Below the pieces are notes generated by a model. That model was given only the letters and a program-made list of their open reading frames with translations. It made no database searches and was not told the DNA's origin. A stretch of DNA of 64,000 nt, taken from NCBI RefSeq assembly GCF_001028665.1, contig NZ_CP011503.1:1-64000 (forward strand). The letters are read 5' to 3'. Each line of letters begins with the position of its first letter. Position 1 is the first letter of the stretch. This document shows, in pieces, positions 1 to 13,276 of the stretch. This stretch comes from Burkholderia pyrrocinia (lineage in GTDB: Bacteria > Pseudomonadota > Gammaproteobacteria > Burkholderiales > Burkholderiaceae). A program made the translations under genes and the position numbers.

Positions 1-2452
1 CCGACGACGCACTGAAGCGCGTGGGACGATTGCGGGCTGCCGGCGACGCTCGCGCTCGTCGCCGTCGGCGGCTACGGGCGCGGCGAGCTCGCCCCCTATT
101 CCGACGTCGACATCCTCGTGCTGCTGCCGATGCGCACGACCCGGCGCTCGATCCGCGCATCGAACGCTTCATCGGGATGGCGTGGATCTCGGCCTCGAGA
201 TCGGCAGCAGCGTGCGCACGGTCGCGCAGTGCATCGAGGAGGCGTCGCAGGACGTCACGGTGCAAACCTCGCTGCTGGAAGCGCGCCGCATCGTCGGCAG
301 CACCGCGCTGTTCGAGCGCTTCACGGTGCGCTACCACGAGGCGCTCGACGCCCGCGCGTTCTTCACACGCGAAGGTGCTCGAGATGCGCCAGCGCCACGC
401 GAAGTTCCAGGACACGCCGTACAGCCTCGAACCGAACGTGAAGGAAAGCCCCGGCGGGCTGCGCGACCTGCAGACGATCCTGTGGATCGCGCGTGCGGCA
501 GGCTTCGGCAGCAGCTGGCGCGAGCTCGACACGCGCGCCCTCATCACCGATCGCGAAGCGCGCGAGCTGCGCCGCAACGAAGGCTTCCTGAAGACGCTGC
601 GCGCGCGGCTGCACGTGATCGCCGGCCGCCGCCAGGACATGCTCGTCTTCGACCTGCAGACGCAGGCCGCCGAGAGCTTCGGCTACCAGCCGACGCAGGC
701 CAAGCGCGCGAGCGAGCAGCTGATGCGCCGCTATTACTGGCCGCGCGAAAGCCGTCACGCAGCTCGCGACGATCCTGATCCAGAACATCGAGGCACAGCT
801 CTTCCCCGCGACGAGCGGCATCACGCGCGTGCTGTCGCCCAATCGCTTCGTCGAGAAGCAGGGGATGCTCGAGATCGTCGACGACGGCGTGTTCGAACGC
901 CATCCCGATGCGATCCTCGAAGCGTTCTTGCTGTACGAAACGACCCGCGGCGTGAAGGGCCTGTCCGCACGCACGCTGCGCGCGCTGTACAACTCGCGCG
1001 AAATCATGAACAACGCGTGGCGCCGCGATCCGCAGAACCGCGACACGTTCATGCGGATCCTGCAGCAGCCCGAAGGAATCACGCACGCGTTCCGGCTGAT
1101 GAACCAGACGAGCGTGCTCGGCCGCTACCTGCTGAACTTCCGCCGCATCGTCGGCCAGATGCAGGCACGACCTGTACCACGTGTACACGGTCGACCAGCA
1201 CATCCTGATGGTGTTGCGCGCAACATCCGCCGCTTCGCGGTCGCCGAGCATGCGCACGAATACCCGTTCTGCAGCCAGTTGATCGGCAACTTCGAGCGCC
1301 CGTGGGTGCTGTATGTCGCGGCGCTGTCCCACGACATCGCGAAGGGCCGCGGCGGCGACCACTCGACGCTCGGATGGCCGACGCGCGACGCTTCTGCGCG
1401 AACACGGAATCGCCGGCGACGACGCGGCGCTGATCGTGTGGCCTCGTCCAGCATCACCTGACGATGAGCCAGGTCGCGCAGAAGCAGGACACGAGCGACC
1501 CGAAGTCATCAAAGCGCTTCGCCGAACTCGTCGGCAACGAACGGCGCCTCAACCAGCGCTCTACCTTCTGACCGTCGCCGATATCCGCGGCACGAGCCCG
1601 AAGGTGTGGAAACACGTGGAAGGGCAAGCTGCTCGAGGATCTGTACCGCATCACGCTCGCGGTGCTCGGCGGCGCGAACCCCGATGCACACTCCGAGTTG
1701 AAGTCGCGGCAGGAACAGGCGCTCGCGCTGCTGCGCCTCGAGACCGTGCCCGACGACGCGCACCGCGCGCGCTGTGGGATCAACTCGACGTCGGGCTTCT
1801 TCCTGCGTCACGATGCGGCCCGACATCGCATGGCAGACACGTGTGCTGTACCGGCACGTGAACGCCGAAACCGCGATCGTCCGCGCGCGGCCGTCGCCGA
1901 TCGGCGACGCGCTGCAGGTGCTCGTGTACGTGAAGGATCGCCCCGACCTGTTCGCGGGGCATCTGCGCGTATTTCGACCGCAACGGGCTGTCGGTGCTCG
2001 ACGCGCGCGTCAGCACGACGCGGCACGGTTATGCGCTCGACAACTTCATCGTCACGCAGACCGAACGCGACGTGCGGTACCGCGACATCGGCGAATCTCG
2101 TCGAACAGGCAGCTCGCGACGCGGCTCGCCGAAACCGCACCGCTGCCGGAGCCGTCCAAGGGCCGCCTGTCGAGGCTGTCGCGGACGTTTCCGATCACGC
2201 CGCGCGTCGACCTGCGGGCCGACGAGCGCGGCCAGTACTACATCCTGTCCGTGTCCGCCAACGACCGGCCGGGCCTTCTCTATTCGATCGCGCGCGTACT
2301 CGCCGAGCATCGGATCGGCGTCCATGCGGCGCGGATCAATACGCTCGGCGAACGCGTCGAGGACATCTTCCTGCTCGCGGGCGCCGGCTTGTCCGACAAC
2401 CGCCTGCAGATCCAGCTCGAAACCGAATTGCTGCGCGGCGATCGCAGTCTGA
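1..2452 (+). CDS. glnD: PII uridylyltransferase/uridylyl-removing enzyme GlnD (5' partial, many indels)
   Basis: GlnD adds UMP to PII signalling proteins when nitrogen is short and removes it when glutamine is plentiful. Pieced across frames, the sequence shows the nucleotidyltransferase motif [20 protein letters not shown] near the left edge, an HD domain ([12 protein letters not shown], then [12 protein letters not shown]) and two C-terminal ACT domains (KDRPDLFAG and [20 protein letters not shown]), ending in LLRAIAV and TGA at 2450-2452. The N-terminus is off the window, probably some tens of residues. The frame is broken at least fifteen times, for example near 129, 182, 366, 750, 1165, 1215, 1375, 1443, 1505, 1608, 1794, 1960, 2090, 2108 and 2437, mostly by one extra base. 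Conservation of the protein in every frame segment points to sequencing or assembly errors rather than decay. Confidence 0.9.
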
Positions 2453-2468
2453 ATGAATCCCAGCGTTT

Positions 2469-4453
2469 ATGCGCACCAAATTGACCGTCAAGAATCCGCG
2501 GCCGGCGTCGCCGACCCGCGCACCCGGCCGTCCGCTCCGGCAGCCACGTTGCCCGCAAGGCGGTGCGCCCCGCTGGCGCCGCCCGCGGGAGACAAGCCGG
2601 CCCGCCCGAAGAAGGCGTCCCCGGCTGCCGGCGGCGAACGCACGTTCAAGCCGCGCGGCGCCGCGGGCGCCGAGCGCCCGGGCGCGGATCGCGCAACGGC
2701 CAAGCGCGCGCCACGTGACGGCGGTGGCCGAACGCGGCTATCGCGGCGCTGACGGCAAGCCCGACTCCGCGCCCGCCCCGTCGCAGCGACGCCGATGCGC
2801 GGCCGCGCCGCGCGGGTGCCGAAGGCGGCGCGCGTGCGCCCTATCGCGACAAGACCGCCGGCGAAGGCGCGAAGCGCAGCTTCGGCGACCGCCGTCCGTC
2901 GTCCGACCGCCCGCCCCGTCGCAGCGATGACGACGCACGGCCCCGTCGTGCAGGTGCCGAAGGCGGCACGCGCGCGCCTTATCGCGACAACGCAACGGGC
3001 GAAGGGGCGAAACGCAGCTTCGGCGATCGCCGCACGTCGTCCGACCGCCCGCCCCGTCGCAGCGATGACGACGCACGGCCGCGCCGCGCAGGTGCCGAAG
3101 GCGGCGCACGCGCACCCTATCGCGACAAGGCAGCCGGCGAAGGGGCGAAACGCAGCTTCGATGACCGCCGTCCGTCGTCCGACCGCCCGGCCCGTCGCAG
3201 CGACGACGATGCACGTCCGCGCCGCGCAGGCGCTGACGACGTCAAGCGCACGCCCTATCGCGACAAGGCTGCAAGCGAAGGCGCGAAGCGCAGCTTCGGC
3301 GACCGCCGTCCGCCGTCCGACCGCCCGGCCCGCCGCAGCGACGACGATGCACGTCCGCGCCGCGCAGGCGCTGACGACGGCAAGCGCGCACCCTATCGCG
3401 ACAAAGCCGCCGGCGAAGGCGCGAAGCGCAGCTTCGGCGACCGCCGTCCGTCGTCCGATCGCCCGGCCCCGCCGCAACGGACGACGATGCACGTCCGCGC
3501 CGCGCAGGCGCTGACGACGTCAAGCGCACGCCCTATCCGCGACAAGGCTGCAAGCGAAGGCGCGAAGCGCAGCTTCGGCGACCGCCCGGCTCGCCCCCGC
3601 ACGCGACGGCGAACGCCGCTCGCCCGGCGCGGGCCTGAAGACCGCGCAACCCGTCCAAGCGCCAGGCTGCGGACACCGATTACGGTGACGAAACGGGCCT
3701 GATGCGCCTGTCGAAGCGGATGTCCGAGCTCGGCATGTGCTCGCGCCGCGAAGCCGACGAATGGATCGAAAAGGGCTGGGTGCTCGTCGACGGCGAACGC
3801 ATCGACACGCTCGGCACCAAGGTGCGCGCCGACCAGAAGATCGAGATCGACGAGCGAGCGAGCGCCGCGCAGGCCGCGCAGGTGACGATCCTGCTGCACA
3901 AGCCGGTCGGCTATGTGTCGGGTCAGGCGGAAGACGGCTACGAGCCCGCTGCCGTGCTGATCACGCGCGGGAACCACTGGAGCGGCGACCATTCGCCGCT
4001 GCGCTTCTCGCCGCAGCACCTGCACGCGCTCGCGCCGGCCGGCCGGCTCGACATCGATTCGACCCGGCCTGCTCGTGCTGACGCAGAACGGCGTGATCGC
4101 GAAGCAGTTGATCGGCGAGCAATCGGACATCGACAAGGAGTACCTGGTGCGCGTGCGCTTCGGCGAACGGCTCCTCGACATCGACCAGCACTTCCCCGCG
4201 GAATCGCTCGCTAAGCTGCGCCACGGCCTCGAACTCGACGGCGTCGCGCTGAAGCCCGCGATGGTGAGCTGGCAGAACGGCGAGCAACTGCGCTTCGTGC
4301 TGCGCGAAGGCAAGAAGCGCCAGATCCGCCGCATGTGCGAACTGGTCGGTCTCGACGTGATCGGCCTCAAGCGCGTGCGGATGGGCCGCGTGATGCTCGG
4401 CGCGCTGCCGGCAGGGGCAATGGCGCTACCTGTCGGCCGACGAGACGTTCTGA
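2469..4453 (+). CDS. rluB: 23S rRNA pseudouridine synthase, RluB/RsuA family, with repetitive N-terminal extension (frameshifted)
   Basis: RluB-type enzymes isomerise a uridine of 23S rRNA. The C-terminal 250 residues or so are recognisable: an S4 RNA-binding domain starting [20 protein letters not shown] (3702), then the catalytic domain with [15 protein letters not shown] carrying the active-site Asp, and [16 protein letters not shown] near the end. Reading requires removing one base near 4066 and one near 4422; the protein then ends SADETF with TGA at 4451-4453. Before the S4 domain lies a 400-residue Arg/Asp/Ala-rich extension made of 46-residue repeats, preceded by [17 protein letters not shown], which I take as the start (2469); ATG 2453 is an alternative. 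More indels lie near 2541, 2720, 3472, 3536 and 3595. The start and the early reading are uncertain; the family call is secure. Confidence 0.8.
2776..3590 (+). repeat. 138-bp in-frame tandem repeat (46 residues), about 5.5 copies, inside rluB
   Basis: The sequence ccctatcgcgac and near-variants recur at 2839, 2977, 3115, 3253, 3391 and 3531. The first four spacings are exactly 138 bp and the last is 140 bp because of two extra bases. Each unit encodes 46 residues beginning [19 protein letters not shown] and ending [14 protein letters not shown], so the array is a charged, probably disordered region. A partial copy (2776-2838) precedes the array. Units differ at a few positions (KTAG, NATG, KAAG, KAAS), so it is a diverged rather than a fresh expansion. 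Confidence 0.9.
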
Positions 4454-4483
4454 CCGCGGGCACGCCCTATGTGCCCCGCAATG

Positions 4484-4511
4484 AAAAAGCCCGCGCAAGC
4501 GGGCTTTTTTG
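4484..4511. terminator. intrinsic terminator after rluB
   Basis: An agcccg/cgggct hairpin is flanked by A5 on the left and T6 on the right, so it can work for rluB on the plus strand and for def on the minus strand. Confidence 0.8.
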
Positions 4512-4559
4512 TTTCCGGCGGGCGGCGCGAAACCGGACGCCTGCCGCCCCGCGTGCCGG

Positions 4560-7204
<2,645 letters not shown>

Positions 7205-7331
7205 TTATCTCAGTTTGACGCCGCGGCGGGGCGTGCAATGCACGCCGGATGACCGTGCTGCAGCGCACACGAAAAGGCGTGCGCGGCAGCGGCGAACGAC
7301 GGTGCCCAGGCCCGCCGTCCACGCCATCGCG

Positions 7332-8597
7332 TTACTGGCTGAAGAGGCGGCGCGTGACCGGCGAACCAGCCGGAATGCCGGCTTCCTCGAGCTTCGCGTA
7401 CAGCTTCATCAACTGCTGCTCGATCGCGAGCAGCGTCGACTCCGGCAGCGGCCGGCGCGAATCGTCGACGACCCGTGCACCGATCCGCTCGGACAGCGAC
7501 TTCGCGTAGTCGCACATCAGCCGGAACGGCAGGATGTCCTCTTCGGCGACCGGCACGTCGAGCACCAGCGTGATCATGTTGCCGCCCTTGTACGTGAGGT
7601 CGTCGCGCAGGAAATTCGTGTCGCCGAACTGCAGCATGAACACGGGGTTCTGCTTCGCGTCGAGCTTCACGAAACGCGTGCCGTCGCGCGACAGCAGCAG
7701 CCCGTCCTGCGACGCGACAGCCTGAATGTAGTTCGCCGACCACGGCGCGCCGTCCGACATCACGTTGATCGACAGCTGCGCATCGCACTGCGCGGCAAAG
7801 GCATCGAGTTCGCGCGCCATCGCCACCGTCTCCATCATGTCCGGGAATTCCGGCGCGCCGTCGATCGTGTCGGCGAACTGCTGGACGCCCGTCACGAATT
7901 CGGAGAATTCGAGCTCGTTCAGCGCGCCGCTGCGGTTCGCGAGCTGCGCGGCCGCGCGCAGTTCTTCGTAGCGCACGCCGTTCTGCAGCAGTTCCCACTG
8001 GCCGCCTTCCGGCTTGCCTTCGATGTGCACGGGCTTGCTGCCCGCGCGGCGCAGCCGCTGCGCGGCCGGCAGGATCTTGTCGCCCGGCAGCGGCCCAGCG
8101 AGGCGGATCGGCACGATGCAGTCGATCCGGCGATCGACGATCGCGGGCGGCGCCGACGAGATCGTCGTCGCGGCCGGCAGCACGGGCTCGGCAGGTTCGG
8201 CGGCCGCTTCGTGCACGACGGCAGGCACTGCTTCTTCACCGGCGGCCGGTTCGGTCGATTCGGACGACAGGTCGACGCCGGTCGCCTCGGCCTGCAGATC
8301 GGCCGGCATGTCCGCAGGCGCGGCCCCGCCGAACGTCGGCTCGACGCGCGCGGCCTCGGCCGGCGCGGCGGACGCCGCGACCGGTGCCGCGGGCTCGCGG
8401 CGCACCGGCTGACGCACCGGTTCGATGAACGGCAACTCTTCGTCGCGCTCGGGGCGGCTCATCGCCTCGGCCGCTTCTTCCGGCATCGGCCGCGGCATCC
8501 TGCGCCGCACCTTCGCGCCCTGCCATGCGTTGTAGACCACGACGCCGCCCACCACGACGGCGCCCGCGCCGATCAAACCGAGTGTCAACTCGTCCAT
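7332..8597 (-). CDS. zipA: cell division protein ZipA-like
   Basis: ZipA anchors FtsZ filaments to the inner membrane at the division site. The 421-residue product has one N-terminal membrane segment (LGLIGAGAVVVGGVVVYNAW, residues 5-25), a charged then Ala/Pro/Glu-rich linker to about residue 190, and a C-terminal FtsZ-binding ZipA domain (PVHIEGKPEGGQWELL through GNMITLVLDVPVAEEDILPF). Position between smc and ligA supports the call. The linker diverges fast, so similarity to enteric ZipA is limited to the two ends. Confidence 0.88.
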   Translation of the reverse strand: MDELTLGLIGAGAVVVGGVVVYNAWQGAKVRRRMPRPMPEEAAEAMSRPERDEELPFIEPVRQPVRREPAAPVAASAAPAEAARVEPTFGGAAPADMPADLQAEATGVDLSSESTEPAAGEEAVPAVVHEAAAEPAEPVLPAATTISSAPPAIVDRRIDCIVPIRLAGPLPGDKILPAAQRLRRAGSKPVHIEGKPEGGQWELLQNGVRYEELRAAAQLANRSGALNELEFSEFVTGVQQFADTIDGAPEFPDMMETVAMARELDAFAAQCDAQLSINVMSDGAPWSANYIQAVASQDGLLLSRDGTRFVKLDAKQNPVFMLQFGDTNFLRDDLTYKGGNMITLVLDVPVAEEDILPFRLMCDYAKSLSERIGARVVDDSRRPLPESTLLAIEQQLMKLYAKLEEAGIPAGSPVTRRLFSQ

Positions 8598-8682
8598 GCA
8601 CGCTCCATCAGCAATTCTTTTTCATCGGAACCGCGAACGGGCGCCCATGCGCCGCGCGAACGCGGTCCGGTTTCGTCAAACA

Positions 8683-11600
8683 TCAATTCTGGGCAAAACC
8701 CGCTGCGGTTTCCATGTCCACCGCAACGATCCGCGACACGCCCTGCTCCTGCATCGTCACGCCGATCAGCTGCTGCGCCATCTCCATCGCGATCTTGTTG
8801 TGCGAGATGAACAGGAACTGCGTCTTGTCGGACATCGCGCGCACGAGATTCGCGAAACGTTCGGTGTTCGCGTCGTCGAGCGGCGCGTCGACCTCGTCGA
8901 GCAGACAGAACGGCGCCGGGTTCAACTGGAACATCGCGAACACCAGCGCGGTCGCGGTCAGCGCCTTCTCGCCGCCGGACAGCAGGTGAATCGTCGCGTT
9001 CTTCTTGCCGGGCGGCTGCGCCATCACCTGCACGCCGGCATCGAGGATCTCGTCGCCCGTCATGATCAGCTTCGCCTGGCCGCCGCCGAACAGGCGCGGG
9101 AACAGGTCGCTGAAGTGGCGGTTGACCTCGTCGAAGGTACCCTGCAGCAGCGTGCGGGTTTCCTGGTCGATCTTGTGGATCGCGTCCTCGAGCGTCGTGA
9201 TCGCATCGATCAGGTCGGCCGACTGCGCGTCGAGGAACACCTTGCGCTCGCTCGCGGCCTTCAGCTCGTCGAGCGCGGCCATGTTCACCGGGCCGAGCGC
9301 GTTGATCGCGTTGTTGAGCCGCGTGACCTCGCCCTGCAGGTACGACGGTTTCAGATCCGGCGTCAGCTTCTCGCTCAGCGCGGCCTCGTCGACCTCGGCC
9401 GTCGCGAGCTGCTCGGCGAACTGCTCGACGGCCAGGCGCGCAGCCTGCTCTTTCAGCTGCAGTTCGGTGATGCGGTCGCGCAGCGGCTGCAGCGAACGCT
9501 CAGCGACGAGACGCTGCTCGTCCGACGCGCGCAGCTTCGCGGTCAGGTCGTCGAGCTCGATCCGCGCGGCCTGCAGCGCCTCTTCCTTCACCGCGCGAAT
9601 CTCGAGCGCGTCCTGCAGGCCCGTGTGCGCGGTCTGTTCGTTGATCGTCTCGAGCTCGGCACGCGCGTCTTCCAGCGATGCGGCGACGCGCTCGCTCTGC
9701 TCGTGCGCGACCTGGATGCTGCGCTTGAGCTCGTCGATCCGGGTCACCGCGTTGCGTGCGGCGAAGCGCGCGTCGTTCGCGCCGCGCTCCAGGTCACGTG
9801 CCTCCTGACGCGCCTGCGTCAGCGATTCGTCGAGCGATTCGAACGCGAGCTGGTTGTCTTCGAAGCGCGCCTGCAGCTCCGCGAGTTCGCCGTCGAAGCG
9901 CTCGAAATTCGCTTCCGACTCGGCACGCAGCGCGCGCTGTTCTTCGATCTGCGCGCCGATTTCCTCGAGTTCCTCGCGGATCTGCGTGCTGCGCTGCGTA
10001 TAACGCTCGTGTGCCTGCGCAAGCTTCAGCACATCCATCTGCAGCGCGTGCACACGCTGCGTCGCACGCTCGGCCTGCGCGCGCACGTCGCCGAGCGCCT
10101 GCGTGGCCTGCGTGTGCGCGGCTTCCGCGCGTACCGCGGCCGTGCGCGCCTCGTCGGCGAGCAGCGCCTGCGCACGCACCTGGCGCGTCAGGTTTTCGAT
10201 TTCCTGCTGGCGGGCCAGCATCCCGGACTGCTCCGAATCCGCCGCGTACAACTGCACGCCGACGCGCGTAACGATATGGCCGGCCTTGACGACGAACGCA
10301 CCGCCTGCCGGCAGTTGCGTGCGGGTCGCAAGCGCCTGCGCGACGTCGTCGGCGACATACACGTTGCCGAGCCAGTCGTTCAGCACCGCGCGAATGCCCG
10401 CGTCGTCGATGCGCACGAGCGACAGCACCGGACGCAGCCCGGCCACCGCCGCAGGCGGTTCGCCGGCCGCGGGCGGCGCGTAGAACGCGAGCTTCGCGGG
10501 CGGTGCATCGGTCGCAAACGCCTTCACCCAGTCGAGATTCGACACTTCGAGCGCAGCGAGGCGCTCGCGCAGCACGGCTTCGAGCGCCGCTTCCCAGCCC
10601 GCCTCGACGTGCAGCTTCTTCCACAGGCGCGGCAGCGCGCCGAGCTCGTGCTTGTCGAGCCAGGGCTGCACCTTGCCCTCGGTCTGCACGTTTTCCTGAA
10701 GCTGCTTCAGTGCGGCGAGGCGCGCCTCGAGCTGGTGAATCTGCGCGCCTTCGGCCTGCACGCGCTCCTGCGCGGCACGGCGTTCGCCGTCGAGGCGCGG
10801 CACCGTTTCCTGCGCGTCGGCGAGACGCGCCTGCGCTTCGGCGAGGATTTCTTCCTGCTCGGCAAGCTGCATGCGCAACTCCTCGAGCTGCGCCTCGTCC
10901 GGTGCGTCGAGCCCGCCCGCTTCGCTCTTCAGGCGCTCATGGCGCTGCTGAAGCTGCTGGAGCTGCTGGTCGGCGTTGCGCTGGTGCGCGGCTTCGAGCT
11001 TCAGCGACTGTTCGGTCTGCGCGATCCGCGCGCGCTCGTCGTTGAGCTGCGCCTGCGCGTCGCGCCACTTCGCCTCGAGCGCCGGCAGCGCGTCGTGCTT
11101 CGCGGCTGCGTTGTCCTCGGCGAGCGCGGCCTTCTCGTCGGCCATCGCGCGTGCCTCTTCGGCTTCCTCGAGCTCGTCCTGCGACTTCTCGGCCTGCGCG
11201 CGCCATTGCTCGCGCTGCGCGTTCAGCGCGGCGATCTGCGCCTGCACGCGATTGCGCGATTCGACGATGAACTTGATCTCGGCTTCGAGGCGGCTCACCT
11301 CGGCATTCGCCTCGTAAAGCGAACCCTGCGCGCCCTGCATCGCGTCGCTCGCGGCGTAATGCGCGACGCGCAGCGTCTCGAGCTGCGACTCGACCTCGCG
11401 CAGCTTCGCCGTCTGCGCCTCGAGGTCGATCTGCGCCTGCTCGATCGCGCGCTGCTGCTTCTGCTGCTCGCCGGCGGCCTCGTTCTTGCGCAGCAGCCAC
11501 AACAGGCGCTGCTTCTCCTCGCCGTCGGCGACGAGTTCCTTGTACTTGTTCGCGACGACGGCCTGCGCCTCGAGCTTCTCGAGGTTCGCGCCGAGTTCGC

Positions 11601-12195
11601 GGACGATGTCCTCGACGCGCGTCAGGTTCTCGCGCGTGTCGTGCAGGCGGTTCTCGGTTTCGCGGCGGCGTTCCTTGTACTTCGACACGCCCGCGGCTTC
11701 CTCGAGGAACACGCGCAGCTCTTCCGGCTTCGCCTCGATGATCCGCGCGATCATGCCCTGCCCGATGATCGCGTACGCACGCGGCCCGAGGCCGGTGCCG
11801 AGGAAGATGTCCTGGATGTCGCGGCGGCGTGCCGGCAGGTTGTTGATGTAGTAGCTCGACGTGCCGTCGCGCGTCAGCACGCGCTTCACGGCGATTTCGC
11901 CGTACTGGCCCCACTGCCCGGCCGCGCGGCCGTCGGAGTTGTCGAAGATCAGCTCGACGCTTGCCCGGCTGCCGGGCTTGCGTGCGGTCGAGCCGTTGAA
12001 GATCACGTCCTGCATCGATTCGCCGCGCAGCTCGGAGGCGCGCGACTCGCCGAGCACCCAGCGCACGGCGTCGATGATGTTGGACTTGCCGCACCCGTTC
12101 GGGCCCACCACGCCGACAAGCTGGCCCGGAACCTGGAAATGCGTGGGATCGACGAAGGATTTGAAGCCAGCGAGTTTGATCGAGCTCAGACGCAC
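8683..12195 (-). CDS. smc: chromosome segregation protein SMC
   Basis: SMC is the condensin ATPase that organises and separates chromosomes. With the GTG start at 12195 (reading VRLSSIKLAGFKSFVDPT) the product is 1170 residues, the normal length. The head carries Walker A GPNGCGKSNIIDAVRWVLGE near residue 32, the C-terminal part has the ABC signature LSGGEKALTATALVFAMF and Walker B PFCLLDEVDAPLDDANTERF, and long heptad-rich coiled coils flank a hinge near the middle. Upstream in-frame codons to 12396 are unlike the family and cross an EamA terminator, so I reject the longer start. A 1302-codon open frame antisense to it is a GC-driven shadow. Partner genes scpA/scpB are not in the window. Confidence 0.97.
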   Translation of the reverse strand: MRLSSIKLAGFKSFVDPTHFQVPGQLVGVVGPNGCGKSNIIDAVRWVLGESRASELRGESMQDVIFNGSTARKPGSRASVELIFDNSDGRAAGQWGQYGEIAVKRVLTRDGTSSYYINNLPARRRDIQDIFLGTGLGPRAYAIIGQGMIARIIEAKPEELRVFLEEAAGVSKYKERRRETENRLHDTRENLTRVEDIVRELGANLEKLEAQAVVANKYKELVADGEEKQRLLWLLRKNEAAGEQQKQQRAIEQAQIDLEAQTAKLREVESQLETLRVAHYAASDAMQGAQGSLYEANAEVSRLEAEIKFIVESRNRVQAQIAALNAQREQWRAQAEKSQDELEEAEEARAMADEKAALAEDNAAAKHDALPALEAKWRDAQAQLNDERARIAQTEQSLKLEAAHQRNADQQLQQLQQRHERLKSEAGGLDAPDEAQLEELRMQLAEQEEILAEAQARLADAQETVPRLDGERRAAQERVQAEGAQIHQLEARLAALKQLQENVQTEGKVQPWLDKHELGALPRLWKKLHVEAGWEAALEAVLRERLAALEVSNLDWVKAFATDAPPAKLAFYAPPAAGEPPAAVAGLRPVLSLVRIDDAGIRAVLNDWLGNVYVADDVAQALATRTQLPAGGAFVVKAGHIVTRVGVQLYAADSEQSGMLARQQEIENLTRQVRAQALLADEARTAAVRAEAAHTQATQALGDVRAQAERATQRVHALQMDVLKLAQAHERYTQRSTQIREELEEIGAQIEEQRALRAESEANFERFDGELAELQARFEDNQLAFESLDESLTQARQEARDLERGANDARFAARNAVTRIDELKRSIQVAHEQSERVAASLEDARAELETINEQTAHTGLQDALEIRAVKEEALQAARIELDDLTAKLRASDEQRLVAERSLQPLRDRITELQLKEQAARLAVEQFAEQLATAEVDEAALSEKLTPDLKPSYLQGEVTRLNNAINALGPVNMAALDELKAASERKVFLDAQSADLIDAITTLEDAIHKIDQETRTLLQGTFDEVNRHFSDLFPRLFGGGQAKLIMTGDEILDAGVQVMAQPPGKKNATIHLLSGGEKALTATALVFAMFQLNPAPFCLLDEVDAPLDDANTERFANLVRAMSDKTQFLFISHNKIAMEMAQQLIGVTMQEQGVSRIVAVDMETAAGFAQN

Positions 12196-12285
12196 GGCGG
12201 TATCGGATGTGAAGAAGGTGTGAAACGGACGGGGCCGCGCTGCGCGGGGCCGGACGACCCATGCGCGCGACGCGCCCCGGAATTC

Positions 12286-12322
12286 AAAAGCGGGGCCGCG
12301 CGCATACAGCGTTGGGCCCCGC
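12286..12322 (-). terminator. intrinsic terminator between the EamA gene and smc
   Basis: On the minus strand, gcggggcc (12322-12315) pairs with ggccccgc (12297-12290) and is followed by TTTT. It separates the EamA transporter from smc, which therefore likely has its own promoter in 12196-12285. Confidence 0.65.
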
Positions 12323-12334
12323 AAACGGCTTCCA

Positions 12335-13276
12335 TCATACCATCGCGCGTGCGCCGTCCCGACCGTCGCCGGGTTTGCCCGGTGCCGGTGCGGCACGATG
12401 GACCCGGCTGGACAGCAGCGTCGCCAGCACGATGCACACGCCGCCCGCCCACTCGCGCGCGGTCGGCAGCTCGCTCGCGAACACCCACGCCGACAGCGCG
12501 GTGATCACGATCTCGAACAGCATGATGATCGACGCGCGGTTCGCGGGCACGCGCGCAAGACCGTATTGCACGAGCAGGTTGTTGGCCGCCATCGTCACGC
12601 CGATCGCGGCGATGATCAACGCGGCGACGCCGAGCTGGCCGCCCGCCGGCGCGGCCGGCAGCCCTTCGAACAGCGACGCGATCGCGCCGAACACCGCCGC
12701 GCCGCCGAACAGCGTCGCGGTGCGCATCTCCGCGCGCATCCCGGGCAGCTCGCGGCTCGCCTTGATCACGAGCACGTTGCTCATCGCGAAGCTCAGCCCG
12801 GCCGCGAGGCCGGCCCATTCGGCCGGGTTGGCCGGCAGCGGCAAGCCGAGCTTCGGCGACCACAGCATCAGCATCGCGCCGCCGATCGACAGCGCCGCCA
12901 GCCCCGCGCCGGCCCAGGTCAGCCGTTCGCGCAGCAGGAAGTGCGCGTAGATCGCGGTCCATGCAGGGGTCAGGTAGAACAGCAGCATCACGCGCAGCAC
13001 CTCGCCGTGGATCGTGCCCCATACGAAACCGAGGTTCGTCACGCCGGCCGTGACCGCGATGCCCGGCAGCACCCAGTGCCAGCGCAGCGTCGCGATCGTG
13101 CGGTGCCGCGTGACGATCACGAACAGGAACGCGACGACGCTCGTCAGCGCGCTCGCCAGCGTGCCCGTCACGCCGAGCGACGCGAGGATCCGCAGCGGAT
13201 ACCAGATCAGGCCCCATACCGATGCGCCGATCAGGATGGCCAGCGTCGGCAGGCTGCCGCGTACCGCGTTATTCAT
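12335..13276 (-). CDS. EamA/DMT-family transporter
   Basis: This is a ten-segment inner-membrane protein of the drug/metabolite transporter superfamily, 313 residues long. Two EamA repeats are visible: the first begins LAILIGASVWGLIWYPLRIL and includes LLFYLTPAWTAIYAHFLL, the second runs from GLAAGLSFAMSNVLVIKASR to MLFEIVITALSAWVF. Members export amino acids, metabolites or drugs, and the substrate cannot be read from sequence. It is convergent with nothing and ends in its own terminator before smc. Its start is 160 bp from the divergent dapC. Confidence 0.85.
   Translation of the reverse strand: MNNAVRGSLPTLAILIGASVWGLIWYPLRILASLGVTGTLASALTSVVAFLFVIVTRHRTIATLRWHWVLPGIAVTAGVTNLGFVWGTIHGEVLRVMLLFYLTPAWTAIYAHFLLRERLTWAGAGLAALSIGGAMLMLWSPKLGLPLPANPAEWAGLAAGLSFAMSNVLVIKASRELPGMRAEMRTATLFGGAAVFGAIASLFEGLPAAPAGGQLGVAALIIAAIGVTMAANNLLVQYGLARVPANRASIIMLFEIVITALSAWVFASELPTAREWAGGVCIVLATLLSSRVHRAAPAPGKPGDGRDGARAMV

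Noticed and set aside
1..2452. glnD as a true pseudogene
   Set aside because: All segments keep conserved protein sequence and the breaks are tiny and dense; assembly error explains them better.
2776..3590. CRISPR-like array
   Set aside because: Repeats are 138 bp, contiguous, in frame with rluB and have no spacers.
8596..12504. Open frame of 1302 codons antisense to smc
   Set aside because: It mirrors the coding strand's codon pattern in GC-rich DNA, contains Arg/Leu-rich nonsense, and smc is certain.
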